Assembly (NCBI RefSeq): GCF_024296665.1
Contig: NZ_CP100762.1
Span: forward strand, 2,418,001 to 2,482,000
Source: Salinilacihabitans rarus
GTDB lineage: Archaea; Halobacteriota; Halobacteria; Halobacteriales; Natrialbaceae
DNA length: 64,000 nucleotides
Reading direction: 5' to 3'
Each line of letters starts with the position of its first letter. Position 1 is the stretch's first letter. Made by a program: the position numbers and the translations under genes. Under the pieces are notes generated by a model. That model saw only the letters and a program-made list of their open reading frames with translations. It ran no database searches and was not told the DNA's origin. Positions 46,415-55,564 of the stretch are shown here, piece after piece.

Positions 46415-46420
46415 TTTATA
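46415..46420 (+). promoter_or_regulatory. TATA-like box for the DUF7556-like gene
   Basis: TTTATA, 25-30 nt before the ATG at 46445. Together with the box at 46327 it forms a divergent promoter pair. Confidence 0.65.
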
Positions 46421-46444
46421 CGTCGCCGGTTGTGAATCTCTATC

Positions 46445-46612
46445 ATGGTGGTCGAACACAGTCAGCGCGCGCCGACCCGGAGCGAGACGGTCGTTTCGGC
46501 GATCGATTCCGACGGCACGACCGCCCAGTACGTCATCGCCGACATCTCCGCGGACGGCGCGTGGCTCTCGATGGCCGCCGAGGACGCGCCGACGCTCCCG
46601 GCCTGGCGTTGA
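46445..46612 (+). CDS. Small DUF7556-like protein
   Basis: A 55-residue protein. The end of the chain, VIADISADGAWLSMAAEDAPTLPAW in outline, resembles the haloarchaeal DUF7556 proteins; family recalled, not searched. It has no cysteines or membrane segment. A leaderless promoter 25-30 nt upstream supports expression. It is convergent with the DUF7529-like gene, with 11 bp between them. Confidence 0.7.
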   Translation: MVVEHSQRAPTRSETVVSAIDSDGTTAQYVIADISADGAWLSMAAEDAPTLPAWR

Positions 46613-46623
46613 GTCCGGTCGCT

Positions 46624-47169
46624 TCACCTGGAGAACTCCCCCGCGTCGGGGACGAACTTCGCGTACTTCTCGTGGCGGAACGAGCCCACCACCGTCCCGT
46701 CGAGCTTTCGGACGTGCGTGTACATCTCCTCCTCTCGCTGTGCGATCTTGGCCATGTCCTCCGCCCGTTCGAGGGAGTACGCGCCCGCGACGAGGACCGC
46801 AAGCTCCTCCTCGGGGTCGAGGTACTCGACGACGAGGAAGACGTGTCGATCTGCGGTGTTGCGGTAGACCTCGTACCGCGGGAAGGTCCCGCGCTCGAAG
46901 GCCTCGGCGAACGCCTCGGCGTCGCTGCCCGGGACGACGAACACGAGTCCGAAGCTGTCGTCCCGGCTGGTCGAGGGGGTCGTCGGGGCGGTGTCGCCCG
47001 CGACGAGCGAGACGACCTCCCACCCCTCCTCCTCGCGTTGCGCTTCGAGGGCACGCATGTCCTCGAGGGTCTGCTGCCACGCGGTCTTGATCGCGGGCGA
47101 GCCGAGTTCCCCCGGCCCGCGGGAGTCGGTGCGTTCGTCGGGTGCATCGTCGGGGCCGATGTCGGTCAT
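46624..47169 (-). CDS. DUF7529-like haloarchaeal protein
   Basis: A 181-residue soluble protein. TAWQQTLEDMRALEAQREEE near residue 29 is an amphipathic helix, followed by beta-rich sequence (GLVFVVPGSDAEAF, YEVYRNTADRHVFLVVEYLD). The C-terminus reads VVGSFRHEKYAKFVPD. It matches my recollection of DUF7529. The ATG at 47169 is nine codons inside a longer frame. It is downstream of the DUF7555-like gene on the same strand. Confidence 0.7.
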   Translation of the reverse strand: MTDIGPDDAPDERTDSRGPGELGSPAIKTAWQQTLEDMRALEAQREEEGWEVVSLVAGDTAPTTPSTSRDDSFGLVFVVPGSDAEAFAEAFERGTFPRYEVYRNTADRHVFLVVEYLDPEEELAVLVAGAYSLERAEDMAKIAQREEEMYTHVRKLDGTVVGSFRHEKYAKFVPDAGEFSR

Positions 47170-47221
47170 ACTCCCACCAAGCGGCCGGCGACTCATAACG
47201 CTTGTTCGTCCGGCTCGCGGC

Positions 47222-47659
47222 TCAGGCCCCGATGCCGAAGGCCGCCTCCATGACGAAGGAGACGGCCATGATCATCAGGCCGGCGACGAGGAGCTTCGAC
47301 GCCGGCGAGACCGCCTCCCGCGGGGTGAGGTCGACCCACCGACGCGGCGGCACGCGCTCGACGAACCGCTGGAACCGGGTCCCGCCCCGTTTCGGGATCG
47401 CTGCCGACCCCGTCAACGAGCCGGTCTCCTCGGCGTCGTCCTGCCAGTAGGGCGCGGCCAGCCACAGGCGCGCGGTCCCGTACCCGAGGACGAGCGTCCC
47501 GACGACGAACAGCACCGCCTTGACGGTGACCCAGTCGCCGCCGGACGCGAAGCTGGCGAGCGTCGATCCGACGAACACGAGGGCGGTCACGACGGCGCCG
47601 TAGACGACCGCGTCGACCGCGACCGCGGCAGCCGTCCGCAGCCGACCCGTCGTCCGCAT
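47222..47659 (-). CDS. DUF7555-like membrane protein
   Basis: A 145-residue protein with three hydrophobic segments (about residues 10-32, 42-64 and 120-142) and a hydrophilic loop between the last two (YWQDDAEETGSLTGSAAIPK). It resembles DUF7555, often near DUF7529 in haloarchaea, as far as I recall. The ATG at 47659 is preferred to the longer frame that enters the dppF gene. It is four bases downstream of dppF. Confidence 0.7.
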   Translation of the reverse strand: MRTTGRLRTAAAVAVDAVVYGAVVTALVFVGSTLASFASGGDWVTVKAVLFVVGTLVLGYGTARLWLAAPYWQDDAEETGSLTGSAAIPKRGGTRFQRFVERVPPRRWVDLTPREAVSPASKLLVAGLMIMAVSFVMEAAFGIGA

Positions 47660-47663
47660 CCGT

Positions 47664-49007
47664 TCAGTCGCTCCGGGACAGTTCCCGTTCGGGCGACTCG
47701 TACTCGGGGAGGTGGCGGTGACAGAAACTGGTCCGCCCGGACTCGCTGACGTGGTGGTGGTCGGGCGTCTCGACGTCACAGACGCTGTCGAACTCGGCGT
47801 TGAGGTACTCCAGCGCCCGCTCGTCCTCGCCGACCTCCATCGCCTCGAACACCTCCTCGAGGTGGCGATCGATCTCCGACGGGACGTCGAGGTCGCCGAA
47901 CAGCTCCCCGCGGACGGCCTCGACGTTCTCGAAGCGGGTGTCCTTCCCGCGCCACTCCTTGATCCGTTCGAGGACCGTCAACTCGGCGCGCTCGCGTTCT
48001 TCGAGGACGACCCGCAGGAGGATCAGCGCCTCCCAGAGTTCGTCGTCTATCCCCTCGTACCCTTCGGGTTTGATCTTGGCCGGACAGCGGGTGCTGAACG
48101 GACACCCGGAGGGCGGGTCGCGCGGGCTCGGCGGCGTCCCGTGGAGGATGATCCGGTCGTGATCGGCCGTGGGGTCCGGGTCGGGGATCGCCGACAGCAG
48201 CGCGTGGGTGTAGGGGTTGGCCGGGTTCTGGAAGAGCTCCTCGGTCGGTCCGATCTCGAGGACGTTCCCGAGGTACATCACGGCCACCCGGTCGCAGATG
48301 TGCCGGACGACGCTCAGGTCGTGGGCGATGAACAGGTACGTGAGGCCGAACTCGTCCTGGAGGTCCTCAAGCAGGTTGAGCACCTTCGCCTGGACGGAGA
48401 CGTCGAGCGCGCTCGTCGGCTCGTCGAGGACGACGAAATCCGGTTCGAGCGCGAGCGCCCGCGCGATGCCGACGCGCTGGCGCTGGCCCCCGGAGAACTG
48501 GTGGGGGTAGCGGTAGTAGTGCTCGCGCTGGAGGCCGACCGTCTCGAGCAGTTCGCGCACGCGCTGGCGGCGCTCGCGCGGGGTCTTCCACTCGTGGACG
48601 TCGAGCGGCTCGCGGACGATCTCCCCGACGGTCATCCGGTCGTTGAGGCTGGACTGGGGGTCCTGGAAGACCATCTGGGAGTTTCGCCGCCACTTCTTCA
48701 GTTCGGCCCCGCTGAGGGTCGTCACGTCGGTGCCGTCGAACAGCACCTCGCCCTCGGTCGCCTGTTCGAGCTGGATGAGCGTCCGCCCGAGGGTCGTCTT
48801 CCCGCAGCCGGACTCGCCGACGAGCCCGAGGGTCTCACCGCGGCGGATGTCGAAGTTGACGCCGTCGACGGCTTTCACCGGCTTGCCGCCGAACAGCCCG
48901 TCGCCCTCGTAGTAGGTCTTGAGGTCGCGGACCTCGACCAGCGTCTCGCCCAGTTCCTCGTCGCGATCGGGGGCGACGGCCTCCGAGCCGGTTACCTCGC
49001 CGCTCAT
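47664..49007 (-). CDS. dppF: Dipeptide/oligopeptide ABC transporter ATPase, DppF type (locus 1)
   Basis: A 447-residue ATPase. Walker A is GESGCGKTT near residue 64, the Q-loop is [10 protein letters not shown], the signature is FSGGQRQR and Walker B is [12 protein letters not shown]. The oligopeptide C-terminal domain begins [11 protein letters not shown] near residue 312. About 90 residues of helical sequence then intervene before [12 protein letters not shown], so the domain is split compared with the usual compact cysteine motif. The start overlaps dppD by four bases. It energises the permease pair of this operon. Confidence 0.9.
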   Translation of the reverse strand: MSGEVTGSEAVAPDRDEELGETLVEVRDLKTYYEGDGLFGGKPVKAVDGVNFDIRRGETLGLVGESGCGKTTLGRTLIQLEQATEGEVLFDGTDVTTLSGAELKKWRRNSQMVFQDPQSSLNDRMTVGEIVREPLDVHEWKTPRERRQRVRELLETVGLQREHYYRYPHQFSGGQRQRVGIARALALEPDFVVLDEPTSALDVSVQAKVLNLLEDLQDEFGLTYLFIAHDLSVVRHICDRVAVMYLGNVLEIGPTEELFQNPANPYTHALLSAIPDPDPTADHDRIILHGTPPSPRDPPSGCPFSTRCPAKIKPEGYEGIDDELWEALILLRVVLEERERAELTVLERIKEWRGKDTRFENVEAVRGELFGDLDVPSEIDRHLEEVFEAMEVGEDERALEYLNAEFDSVCDVETPDHHHVSESGRTSFCHRHLPEYESPERELSRSD

Positions 49008-50377
49008 CGGCGCTCACCCCCGTCGCCGCCGATGCGGTCGTGGTGTTCGATCCGCTCGACTTTCCCTTCGTCCTCGGGGTAGAGGAGACACGCCGCCACG
49101 TGCTCGTCCTCGCCGGTTCGCACCGGGACCGGTTCGGGGTGGACGTGCAGACACTCCTCGAACTGTTCCGGACACCGCGGCGCGAACCGGCAGTGGGTCG
49201 CCGGCTCGTTCGGCGTCGGCACGTCGCCCTCGATCGTCGACAGCCGTTCGCGCCCGACCTGGTGGCCGGGGATCGATTCGAGCAGTCCCCGCGTGTAGGG
49301 GTGTGCCGGCTCGCCGAACAGCGTCTCGACGTCGGCGGTCTCGACCACTTCGCCGGCGTACATGACGTTGACGCGGTCGGACACCTCGGCGATGACGCCC
49401 ATGTCGTGGGTGATGAACATGATCGAGAGATCCCGTTCCGCCTGCAGTTCCGCGAGCAACTCGAGGATCTGCGCCTGAATCGTCACGTCCAGCGCGGTCG
49501 TCGGCTCGTCGCAGATGAGCAACTCGGGGTCACAGGCGAGCGCCATCGCGATCACCGCGCGCTGGCGCATCCCGCCGGAGAACTGGTGGGGGTACTCCTT
49601 GAGGCGGCGCCGGGCGTCGGGGATGCCGACGGCTTCGAGCAACTCGACGGCCTCCTGGGTGGCGTCGCTGCCGGTGAGCCCCTGGTGGAGCTTCAGCGCC
49701 TCTTTGATCTGGTTCCCGACCGTGTAGACCGGGTTGAGGCTCGTCAGCGGGTCCTGGAACACCATCGCGATGTTCCCCCCGCGGAGGCGACGCAGCGGCT
49801 TCCCGCTGGTTCGGGTCACCTCGACGTAGCCGCTGACGGGGACGCGCTCGCCGCCGTCGCGGCCGTACTCCTCGACGAAGACGAAGTCGTCCTCGTCGAC
49901 CAGTCCGAGGCGCTCGCCGTAGCCGGCGTCGATGACGTCCTTGACGGTGATCTCGTCGCGCGACGGCGGCGACTCGCCCGCCTCGGCGAACTCCTCGACC
50001 GACGCGTCGACCTCGGGGTCGTCGAACAGGTCCGAGGGGTCGTACGACTCCCGGAGGTCCGTCAGGTCGACGGTCCGGCCGGGGTAGTCGGCGGCGAACT
50101 GCCTGACCGTCTCGAGGTGGCGAAACCGGACGCTGCTGCCGTCGAGCACCCGGCCGGGGGACTCGACCAGCCCCATGATCGAGCGGGCGGTGACGCTCTT
50201 GCCCGACCCGCTCTCGCCGACGATGCCGACGGTCTCGCCGACGTCGATCTCGAAGTTGACGCCGTCGACGGCCCGGATCGTCTCCTTGTCCGTGAAGAAC
50301 GCCGTCCGGAGGTTGCGAACCGACAACAGCGGCTCGTTCCGGCCGACGGCCTCCTCGCGGGCGGCTTCGGCGGCCAT
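49004..50377 (-). CDS. dppD: Dipeptide/oligopeptide ABC transporter ATPase, DppD type (locus 1)
   Basis: A 457-residue ATPase. Walker A is GESGSGKS (residues 54-61) and the Q-loop glutamine is Q208 ([12 protein letters not shown]). The distance between them is about 148 residues, roughly 90-100 more than usual, and the excess (about 90-195) is acidic and looks like an inserted segment. The signature is FSGGMRQR and Walker B is [12 protein letters not shown]. The C-terminal [14 protein letters not shown] motif is compact, unlike in DppF. The start overlaps dppC by one base. Confidence 0.9.
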   Translation of the reverse strand: MAAEAAREEAVGRNEPLLSVRNLRTAFFTDKETIRAVDGVNFEIDVGETVGIVGESGSGKSVTARSIMGLVESPGRVLDGSSVRFRHLETVRQFAADYPGRTVDLTDLRESYDPSDLFDDPEVDASVEEFAEAGESPPSRDEITVKDVIDAGYGERLGLVDEDDFVFVEEYGRDGGERVPVSGYVEVTRTSGKPLRRLRGGNIAMVFQDPLTSLNPVYTVGNQIKEALKLHQGLTGSDATQEAVELLEAVGIPDARRRLKEYPHQFSGGMRQRAVIAMALACDPELLICDEPTTALDVTIQAQILELLAELQAERDLSIMFITHDMGVIAEVSDRVNVMYAGEVVETADVETLFGEPAHPYTRGLLESIPGHQVGRERLSTIEGDVPTPNEPATHCRFAPRCPEQFEECLHVHPEPVPVRTGEDEHVAACLLYPEDEGKVERIEHHDRIGGDGGERR

Positions 50378-52098
50378 CAGCCACCACCCCCGGTGGCGGC
50401 GGCGCCACCAGCGGCCTCGCTACCGCCCTCGCTCTCGGGGTCGATCGCGTCGCGGATGCCGTCACCCAGCGCGTTGAACCCCGTCACGACCAGCACGACG
50501 AGGATCCCCGGCAGCGTGGAGATGTGCCAGGAGGCCGTCGAGACGTACGACCGCCCCTCGTAGACCGCGCGCCCCCACTCGGGGGTCGGCGCCTCGACGC
50601 CGAGGCCGAGGAACGAGAGGGCCGCGACGCCGATGATGACGCCGCCGAGCGACAGCGACGCGTAGACGAGCATGTAGCCGGCGATGTACGGCGACATGTG
50701 CTTTTGCATCGTCGCCACGGGGCTTTGACCGTAGCTCCGCGCGGCGTCGACCCACTCCTGTCCAGCGATCTGTAGCGCCGGGCCGCGGACCGCACGCCAG
50801 AGCAGCGGCCAGCCCGTCGCCGCGAATATCAGTGCCAAGAGTATCCCCCCGTCGTATATCGTCGCGATCGGATGGTTCGCCTCCTTGAAGACCACCGAGA
50901 GCAACAGGACCAGCAGGAACCGTGGCAACGAGATCACCGAGTCGGCGGTGACGACTGTCACGAGGTCGACCAGCCCCTTGTAGTAGGCGGTGATCAGCGC
51001 GAGCGCGGTCGCCGCGAACGCCATCAGTGCCGTCGCTAACACCCCGATGACGAGTGAGACGCGCGCGCCGTAGGCGACGAACGTGAACAGGTCCTTCCCG
51101 TCCTGATTCGTCCCGAACGGATGGTACCGATCGTACTGGTCGTAGCTCAGCATGCCGACGTTACTGTCGCCACCCTGCGAGCGGGTCATGATGTTGGCCT
51201 CGCCGTGGGTGAGCGTCTGGTAGTCGTCGCCGTCGAGGTGGGTGAACTCGTGTTCGTACGGGCTGTAGATGTTCGCCTCCGCCGTGTACGGGCTCAGCGG
51301 CTGGGCCCACAGCGCCATCACGACGAACATGAAGACGACGAGGAGTCCGAACACCCCCCAGTAGTGGTTGCGCAGGCGATTGATGCTGTCGTCGCGGGGC
51401 GTCCAGTCGGCCTCGCGGTAGTGTTCCCGGAAGATCTCGTAGCCCTTCCAGAGCCAGCCGAGCCAGACGAACGCGTAGGCGTAGATGACCGCCACGCGAA
51501 GCGCCCACGCCCACGCCGGCGAGAGCCCGAACGCGGTGCCCTCCCAGCCGCCGTCGACCGCCCGGTACCCCTCGTTGGGGATCGTCTGGCGGCTGGTCAG
51601 CGTCGGCAGGTCGCTCGCCGCCTCCAGCCCGGCCGCGAGCCGGGCGATGACGGCGTCGACGACGCCGCCGAGCGGCGTCGCGACGACCAACGCGACGAGG
51701 ACGCCGAGCAGGACCGTCACCAGCGCGCGTTCGAGGACGTCCTCGACGCCGGTGCTCGCTTCGATCCCGAGTCGGTCGACGAGCGAGATCGGGACGAACA
51801 GCCACTTGACGACGATCGCCACCAACGCGAGCAACAGCAGCGCCGTCACGAGGAAGCCGACCCACCCGACGACGGAGCCGGCCGACTCCGCGAGCGACGC
51901 CTGCACCTGACTCGGCAGCGTCGCGGTCGTTTCGATCCCGTACCGGGTCGCTCCTGCGACCCGGAGGAAGCCGGCGGCGGCCCGGCCGAACTCGAGGGCG
52001 ACCAGCACCAGTGCCCCGAGGAGCCAGAGCAGCGCCGGCTTCGGGTTCTCGGCGATACGTTCCCGAAGCGTTCTCTCGTCGAATTCGTTCGTACTCAT
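50377..52098 (-). CDS. dppC: Peptide ABC permease DppC with a large N-terminal membrane extension (locus 1)
   Basis: A 573-residue permease. The canonical DppC core begins around residue 275 (PLSPYTAEAN) and includes HPFGTNQDGKDLFTFVAYGA and LSFLGLGVEAPTPEWGR, with EWVDAARSYGQSPVATMQKH as the EAA loop. Before it lie about 250 residues with four or five extra hydrophobic stretches (about 25-45, 75-100, 118-140, 195-220 and 250-272), far longer than usual. The tail is Gly/Ala-rich. It overlaps dppB by four bases (ATGA). Confidence 0.88.
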   Translation of the reverse strand: MSTNEFDERTLRERIAENPKPALLWLLGALVLVALEFGRAAAGFLRVAGATRYGIETTATLPSQVQASLAESAGSVVGWVGFLVTALLLLALVAIVVKWLFVPISLVDRLGIEASTGVEDVLERALVTVLLGVLVALVVATPLGGVVDAVIARLAAGLEAASDLPTLTSRQTIPNEGYRAVDGGWEGTAFGLSPAWAWALRVAVIYAYAFVWLGWLWKGYEIFREHYREADWTPRDDSINRLRNHYWGVFGLLVVFMFVVMALWAQPLSPYTAEANIYSPYEHEFTHLDGDDYQTLTHGEANIMTRSQGGDSNVGMLSYDQYDRYHPFGTNQDGKDLFTFVAYGARVSLVIGVLATALMAFAATALALITAYYKGLVDLVTVVTADSVISLPRFLLVLLLSVVFKEANHPIATIYDGGILLALIFAATGWPLLWRAVRGPALQIAGQEWVDAARSYGQSPVATMQKHMSPYIAGYMLVYASLSLGGVIIGVAALSFLGLGVEAPTPEWGRAVYEGRSYVSTASWHISTLPGILVVLVVTGFNALGDGIRDAIDPESEGGSEAAGGAAATGGGG

Positions 52099-53162
52099 CG
52101 TTCGTACCCCACGCGCGGATCCAGAATCGTGTACAAGATGTCCTGCAGGATGTTGATCGAGACGATCAGCAGGATGAAGACGAACATCAGCGAGCCGACC
52201 ATCGGGAGGTCACCCTGGATCGCCGCCTGAAAGAACAGGTAGCCGATGCCGTTGATGCCGAAGATCACCTCGACGATGACCGACCCGCCGATGAGGACGA
52301 ACGCCTCGTTGGTGATGATCGGCACGAGCGGGACCAGCGCGTTGCGGAACACGTGCTTCCAGACGATCACCCGGTTGGAGACGCCCTTGGCCTTCGCGGT
52401 CTCGACGTAGTTCGAGTTGATCGTCTCGAGGACGGCCGTCCGGCTGATCCGGAGTTCGTTACCCATCAGCGCCGACCCGAGGACGATCGCCGCCGGCGCG
52501 ATCTGCTTGATCGAGGCGGCGAGCGTCGTCGCCGAGAAGTGCAGGCCGGTCGGGATGCTGAGGACCCCGATCGTCGCCCACCCGGTGATGCCGATGAAGT
52601 CCAGCGGCGGCTGGCCGACGATGCTGCTGATGTCGGGCCCGATCGTGTACCAGTCGATCCCGAAGAAGAACTTCTCGGACTGCCGGAGGACCGCAAGCAG
52701 CATGATCGCAAGCCAGAAGTTCGGCATCGCCCGCCAGATGATGCCGCCGAACGAGGCGAGGTAGTCCCCCCAGGTGTTCGGGTTGAGCCCGGCGTAGAAG
52801 CCAAGCGGGATGCCGACGAAGATCGGAATCGTCACCGCCCAGAACCCGAGCCAGAGCGTCCGGGGGGCGTAGGTGCCGAGCAGGCTGTAGACGTCCCGGC
52901 CCGGCTGGATGACCCACGACTGGCCGAGGTCGAACGTGAGGAGACTGACGACGAAGTCGAGGTACTGCTCCCAGAGCGGCCGGTGGAGTCCGAGTCGCCG
53001 TTCGATCTGCACCCGCTGGGCCGGCCCCGACTGCTCGCCGAGGATCGCGGCGACGGGGTCGATCGGCCCCATGCGAACGATGATAAACGTAATCGTAATC
53101 CCGATCAAAACGACCGGAATCGCCAGCAGGAGGCGGCGCAGGAGGTAGCGCCAGCGACTCAT
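52095..53162 (-). CDS. dppB: Peptide ABC permease DppB (locus 1)
   Basis: A 355-residue permease with six hydrophobic segments. It begins YLLRRLLLAIPVVLIGITIT and has ETAKAKGVSNRVIVWKHVFRN, the EAA loop, near residue 247. The end is IVSINILQDILYTILDPRV, as in DppB. It pairs with DppC to form the channel. The start is separated from the dppA stop by 198 bp, so this part of the operon may have its own promoter or be processed separately. Confidence 0.92.
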   Translation of the reverse strand: MSRWRYLLRRLLLAIPVVLIGITITFIIVRMGPIDPVAAILGEQSGPAQRVQIERRLGLHRPLWEQYLDFVVSLLTFDLGQSWVIQPGRDVYSLLGTYAPRTLWLGFWAVTIPIFVGIPLGFYAGLNPNTWGDYLASFGGIIWRAMPNFWLAIMLLAVLRQSEKFFFGIDWYTIGPDISSIVGQPPLDFIGITGWATIGVLSIPTGLHFSATTLAASIKQIAPAAIVLGSALMGNELRISRTAVLETINSNYVETAKAKGVSNRVIVWKHVFRNALVPLVPIITNEAFVLIGGSVIVEVIFGINGIGYLFFQAAIQGDLPMVGSLMFVFILLIVSINILQDILYTILDPRVGYER

Positions 53163-53360
53163 GGCGTTTCACCCGTCCCATTCGTGTGTTTCGCGTGTCG
53201 TACTATCGATTGATCGAGCATTCCTAGATCACAAATTCTACCGTTTTGGGTAGCTCGTTGGTACGCTACGATTGTGTGTGTAGCGCTCTCCAATAAAGGC
53301 AACTATTACGACCGAGCGTATCGCGGGCCTGACCGGTCGGAGACGGCCCTTCGAGGGGGG

Positions 53361-55196
53361 TCAGTTGTTCAGCGAGACTTCGTTGAAGACCTGCTGGTAC
53401 TCGCCCATTGCCCCGAACGGCGCGGCGTCGACGTGGTCGTAGTAGAACTGCTCCATCACCTGGTGGTACAGCGGCATACAGACCATGTCCTCCCAGATGG
53501 CCTCCTCCATCTCGACGTAGGCCTCGTTGCGGACGTCCTCCGCGTCGGGCTCGGGGTTGTCGACGACGGTCTCCCAGGCCTCCTGGGCCTTCTGCGAGGC
53601 GTCGGAGTCCGCCTCGTCCCAGTCGAGGTAGTAGCCGTTGGTCTCCTCGGGCATCCGGGAGGTGTCGGTGTTCTCCGGTTCGAAGCCGAACATCCCGTAG
53701 CCGGGGTCGGGCCAGCTCCAGGTCCAGCCCAGCGAGTAGAACTGCAGCTCACCGTTCTGGCCGCGTTCGATGAGCGTCGAGAACGGCGACTCCTCGAGTT
53801 CGAGTTCGATGCCGAGCCCGGAGAGCTTGTCGCGGGTGAGGCGACCGAACTCCTGGAACGCGTCGGACTCGTAGGTCGTCAGCGTCAGCTCGTAGGGGTC
53901 GTCCTCGGTGTAGCCCGCATCTTCGAGCACCTCGCGGGCGGAGTCGCGGTCGGTCTCGTTGGCCGCGTAGGGGTAGTCCTGGATGAACTCGTCGCGGGCG
54001 TCGGGACCGCCGGGGAAGACGCCCGGCGGCAGGAAGGTAAACGCCGCCTCGCCGCGCTCCTTGAAGATCTGGGTGATCAGCTCGTCGTGGTTGGTCACGT
54101 ACGCGATCGCCTGTCGGACGGGCCGCGGCGTGTTCGCCGCGTTGAACGCGAGGTAGTACGTGCTCAGCTGCGGGACGCCGACGTAGTCGGCGGTCTCGCC
54201 GTTCTCCATGGGCCCGTAGGTCCCGATCTCGCGGCCGCGGTCGTCGGTCTCGGCGTCGACCAGGCTCGGATCGTACTGGGCGGTCGGCAACGTGAAGATG
54301 TCGAGGCTCCCCTCCATCGCGGCCGTGTACCGCGCTTCGTCGTCTTCGAGGATCTGCCAGTGGACCGCGTCGACGTTCGCGACGCTCCCGTGGTAGTCGT
54401 CGAACCGGGTGACGCGCGCCTCGGCGTCGGGGTTCCAGGTGTCGAACTCGAAGGGACCGGTGCCGACGGGGGCCTCGGTCGAGAACTCGCCCTGGTCGAC
54501 CTCGCCGTCGTACCCCTCGATGTCGCCGACGTACCCTTCGGGGATCACCGCGAACGAGTCGTACGCGAGGATCTCGAGGGCGTTCGGCAGCGGCGTGCCG
54601 ACCGTGAACTCGAGGGTGGTGTCGTCGACGGCCTCGACCGCGAGGCTGTCGGGGACGAGCTCTCCCTCGTCGTCGACTTCGGACTCGATGTTCAGGGCGC
54701 TCGAGTCGTTGGTGATGAAGTTCCCGCGCTCGCTGTTCGGCGACTCGGCCAGCCGCCGCCAGGAGTAGACGAAGTCGTCGGCCGTCATCTCCTCGCCGTT
54801 GTGGAACGTCACGCCCTCTTTCAGCTGGAACGTGTACGTCAGTCCGTCCTCGGAGATCTCGAAGTCCTCGGCGAGGATGGCTTCGACGTCGGTCACCCCG
54901 TCGGGGTAGTGCGCGAGCCCCTCGTACATCTGCAAGACGACCCGCCCCGACGCGGTGTCGGTCGACTGGATCGGGTCCAGCGAGGTCATCGTGGAGTTCT
55001 GGAGGTTGAGGACGTTGTCGTCCGACCCGGACCCGCCGTCCGAGCCGTCCGAGCCGTCAGAGCCGTCCTCGCCGTCCGAGCCGTCAGAGCCGTCGTCACC
55101 GTCGCCGCCGAAACAACCGGCGAGCGCGGCGGCGCCAGCAGCCCCACCAGTCGCCTTCAGAAACCGTCGTCGCTTCAGGGTCGAATCCCGTGGCAT
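53361..55196 (-). CDS. dppA: Peptide ABC transporter substrate-binding lipoprotein DppA (locus 1)
   Basis: A 611-residue extracellular protein. The signal has RRRFLKATGG followed by the lipobox LAGC near residue 27. A long Gly/Ser/Asp tether follows. The SBP_bac_5 domain shows LDPIQSTDTASG, YTFQLKEGVTFHNGEEMTAD and AGYTEDDPYELTL. The ATG at 55196 is favoured over a GTG two codons upstream because GTTAAA lies 25-30 nt before it. It captures peptides for DppBCDF, encoded downstream. Confidence 0.9.
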   Translation of the reverse strand: MPRDSTLKRRRFLKATGGAAGAAALAGCFGGDGDDGSDGSDGEDGSDGSDGSDGGSGSDDNVLNLQNSTMTSLDPIQSTDTASGRVVLQMYEGLAHYPDGVTDVEAILAEDFEISEDGLTYTFQLKEGVTFHNGEEMTADDFVYSWRRLAESPNSERGNFITNDSSALNIESEVDDEGELVPDSLAVEAVDDTTLEFTVGTPLPNALEILAYDSFAVIPEGYVGDIEGYDGEVDQGEFSTEAPVGTGPFEFDTWNPDAEARVTRFDDYHGSVANVDAVHWQILEDDEARYTAAMEGSLDIFTLPTAQYDPSLVDAETDDRGREIGTYGPMENGETADYVGVPQLSTYYLAFNAANTPRPVRQAIAYVTNHDELITQIFKERGEAAFTFLPPGVFPGGPDARDEFIQDYPYAANETDRDSAREVLEDAGYTEDDPYELTLTTYESDAFQEFGRLTRDKLSGLGIELELEESPFSTLIERGQNGELQFYSLGWTWSWPDPGYGMFGFEPENTDTSRMPEETNGYYLDWDEADSDASQKAQEAWETVVDNPEPDAEDVRNEAYVEMEEAIWEDMVCMPLYHQVMEQFYYDHVDAAPFGAMGEYQQVFNEVSLNN

Positions 55197-55220
55197 ACTC
55201 ACACACTCGAAGAGCTCTAT

Positions 55221-55226
55221 GTTAAA
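55221..55226 (-). promoter_or_regulatory. TATA-like box for dppA (locus 1)
   Basis: GTTAAA on the plus strand (TTTAAC on the minus strand), 25-30 nt before the ATG at 55196. A 10-bp palindrome, ATCAATTGAT (55236-55245), lies just upstream of it. Confidence 0.5.
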
Positions 55227-55277
55227 GCTAACGTTATCAATTGATTATACGAGTTGCTGAAATTCAGTCTAACTATA

Positions 55278-55308
55278 GTCACTCGTCCAATATAATATTA
55301 TGAGTGAC
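55278..55308. promoter_or_regulatory. Inverted repeat upstream of dppA (locus 1)
   Basis: GTCACTC and GAGTGAC flank a 17-base AT-rich core containing AATATT-like sequence, about 80-110 bp upstream of the dppA start. It could be an operator for a peptide- or nitrogen-responsive regulator. Confidence 0.45.
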
Positions 55309-55486
55309 AATCTTCGGTGAAAGTCCCGAAATAATGACTCTAAGGCACTCTATCTGGTAAAAACGTCTTTACCGTGTTCGAACGTTTCCGACCCGAATCT
55401 GACGACATTACTTTAATTTATCTATCAATGTACGCACCAATATCCCGGTGGGATCGGGCACGCGTAGTTGCCGGTTCTGGCACGGG

Positions 55487-55492
55487 TTTATA
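55487..55492 (+). promoter_or_regulatory. TATA-like box for the DUF7974-like gene
   Basis: TTTATA 73 nt before the ATG at 55565; the message would carry a leader of about 45 nt. Confidence 0.5.
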
Positions 55493-55564
55493 CGTAGCGG
55501 GTCGCCCCGCTCGCCGAGCGAGGACCCCCACCGCTTTCGGGGGTCGCGTCGTCGGTACCGATGG

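Larger units (their letters stand above)
55197..55564. other. 368-bp AT-rich divergent control region
   Basis: Between dppA (minus) and the DUF7974-like gene (plus). It is clearly richer in A+T than the surroundings. It holds the dppA TATA box, the 10-bp palindrome, the inverted repeat at 55278-55308, and a TTTATA box near 55487-55492. I see no gene here. Confidence 0.7.

Noticed and set aside
53340-53360. Terminator-like stem between dppA and dppB of locus 1
   Set aside because: Only a four-base stem (CCCT/AGGG) is visible, too weak to call.
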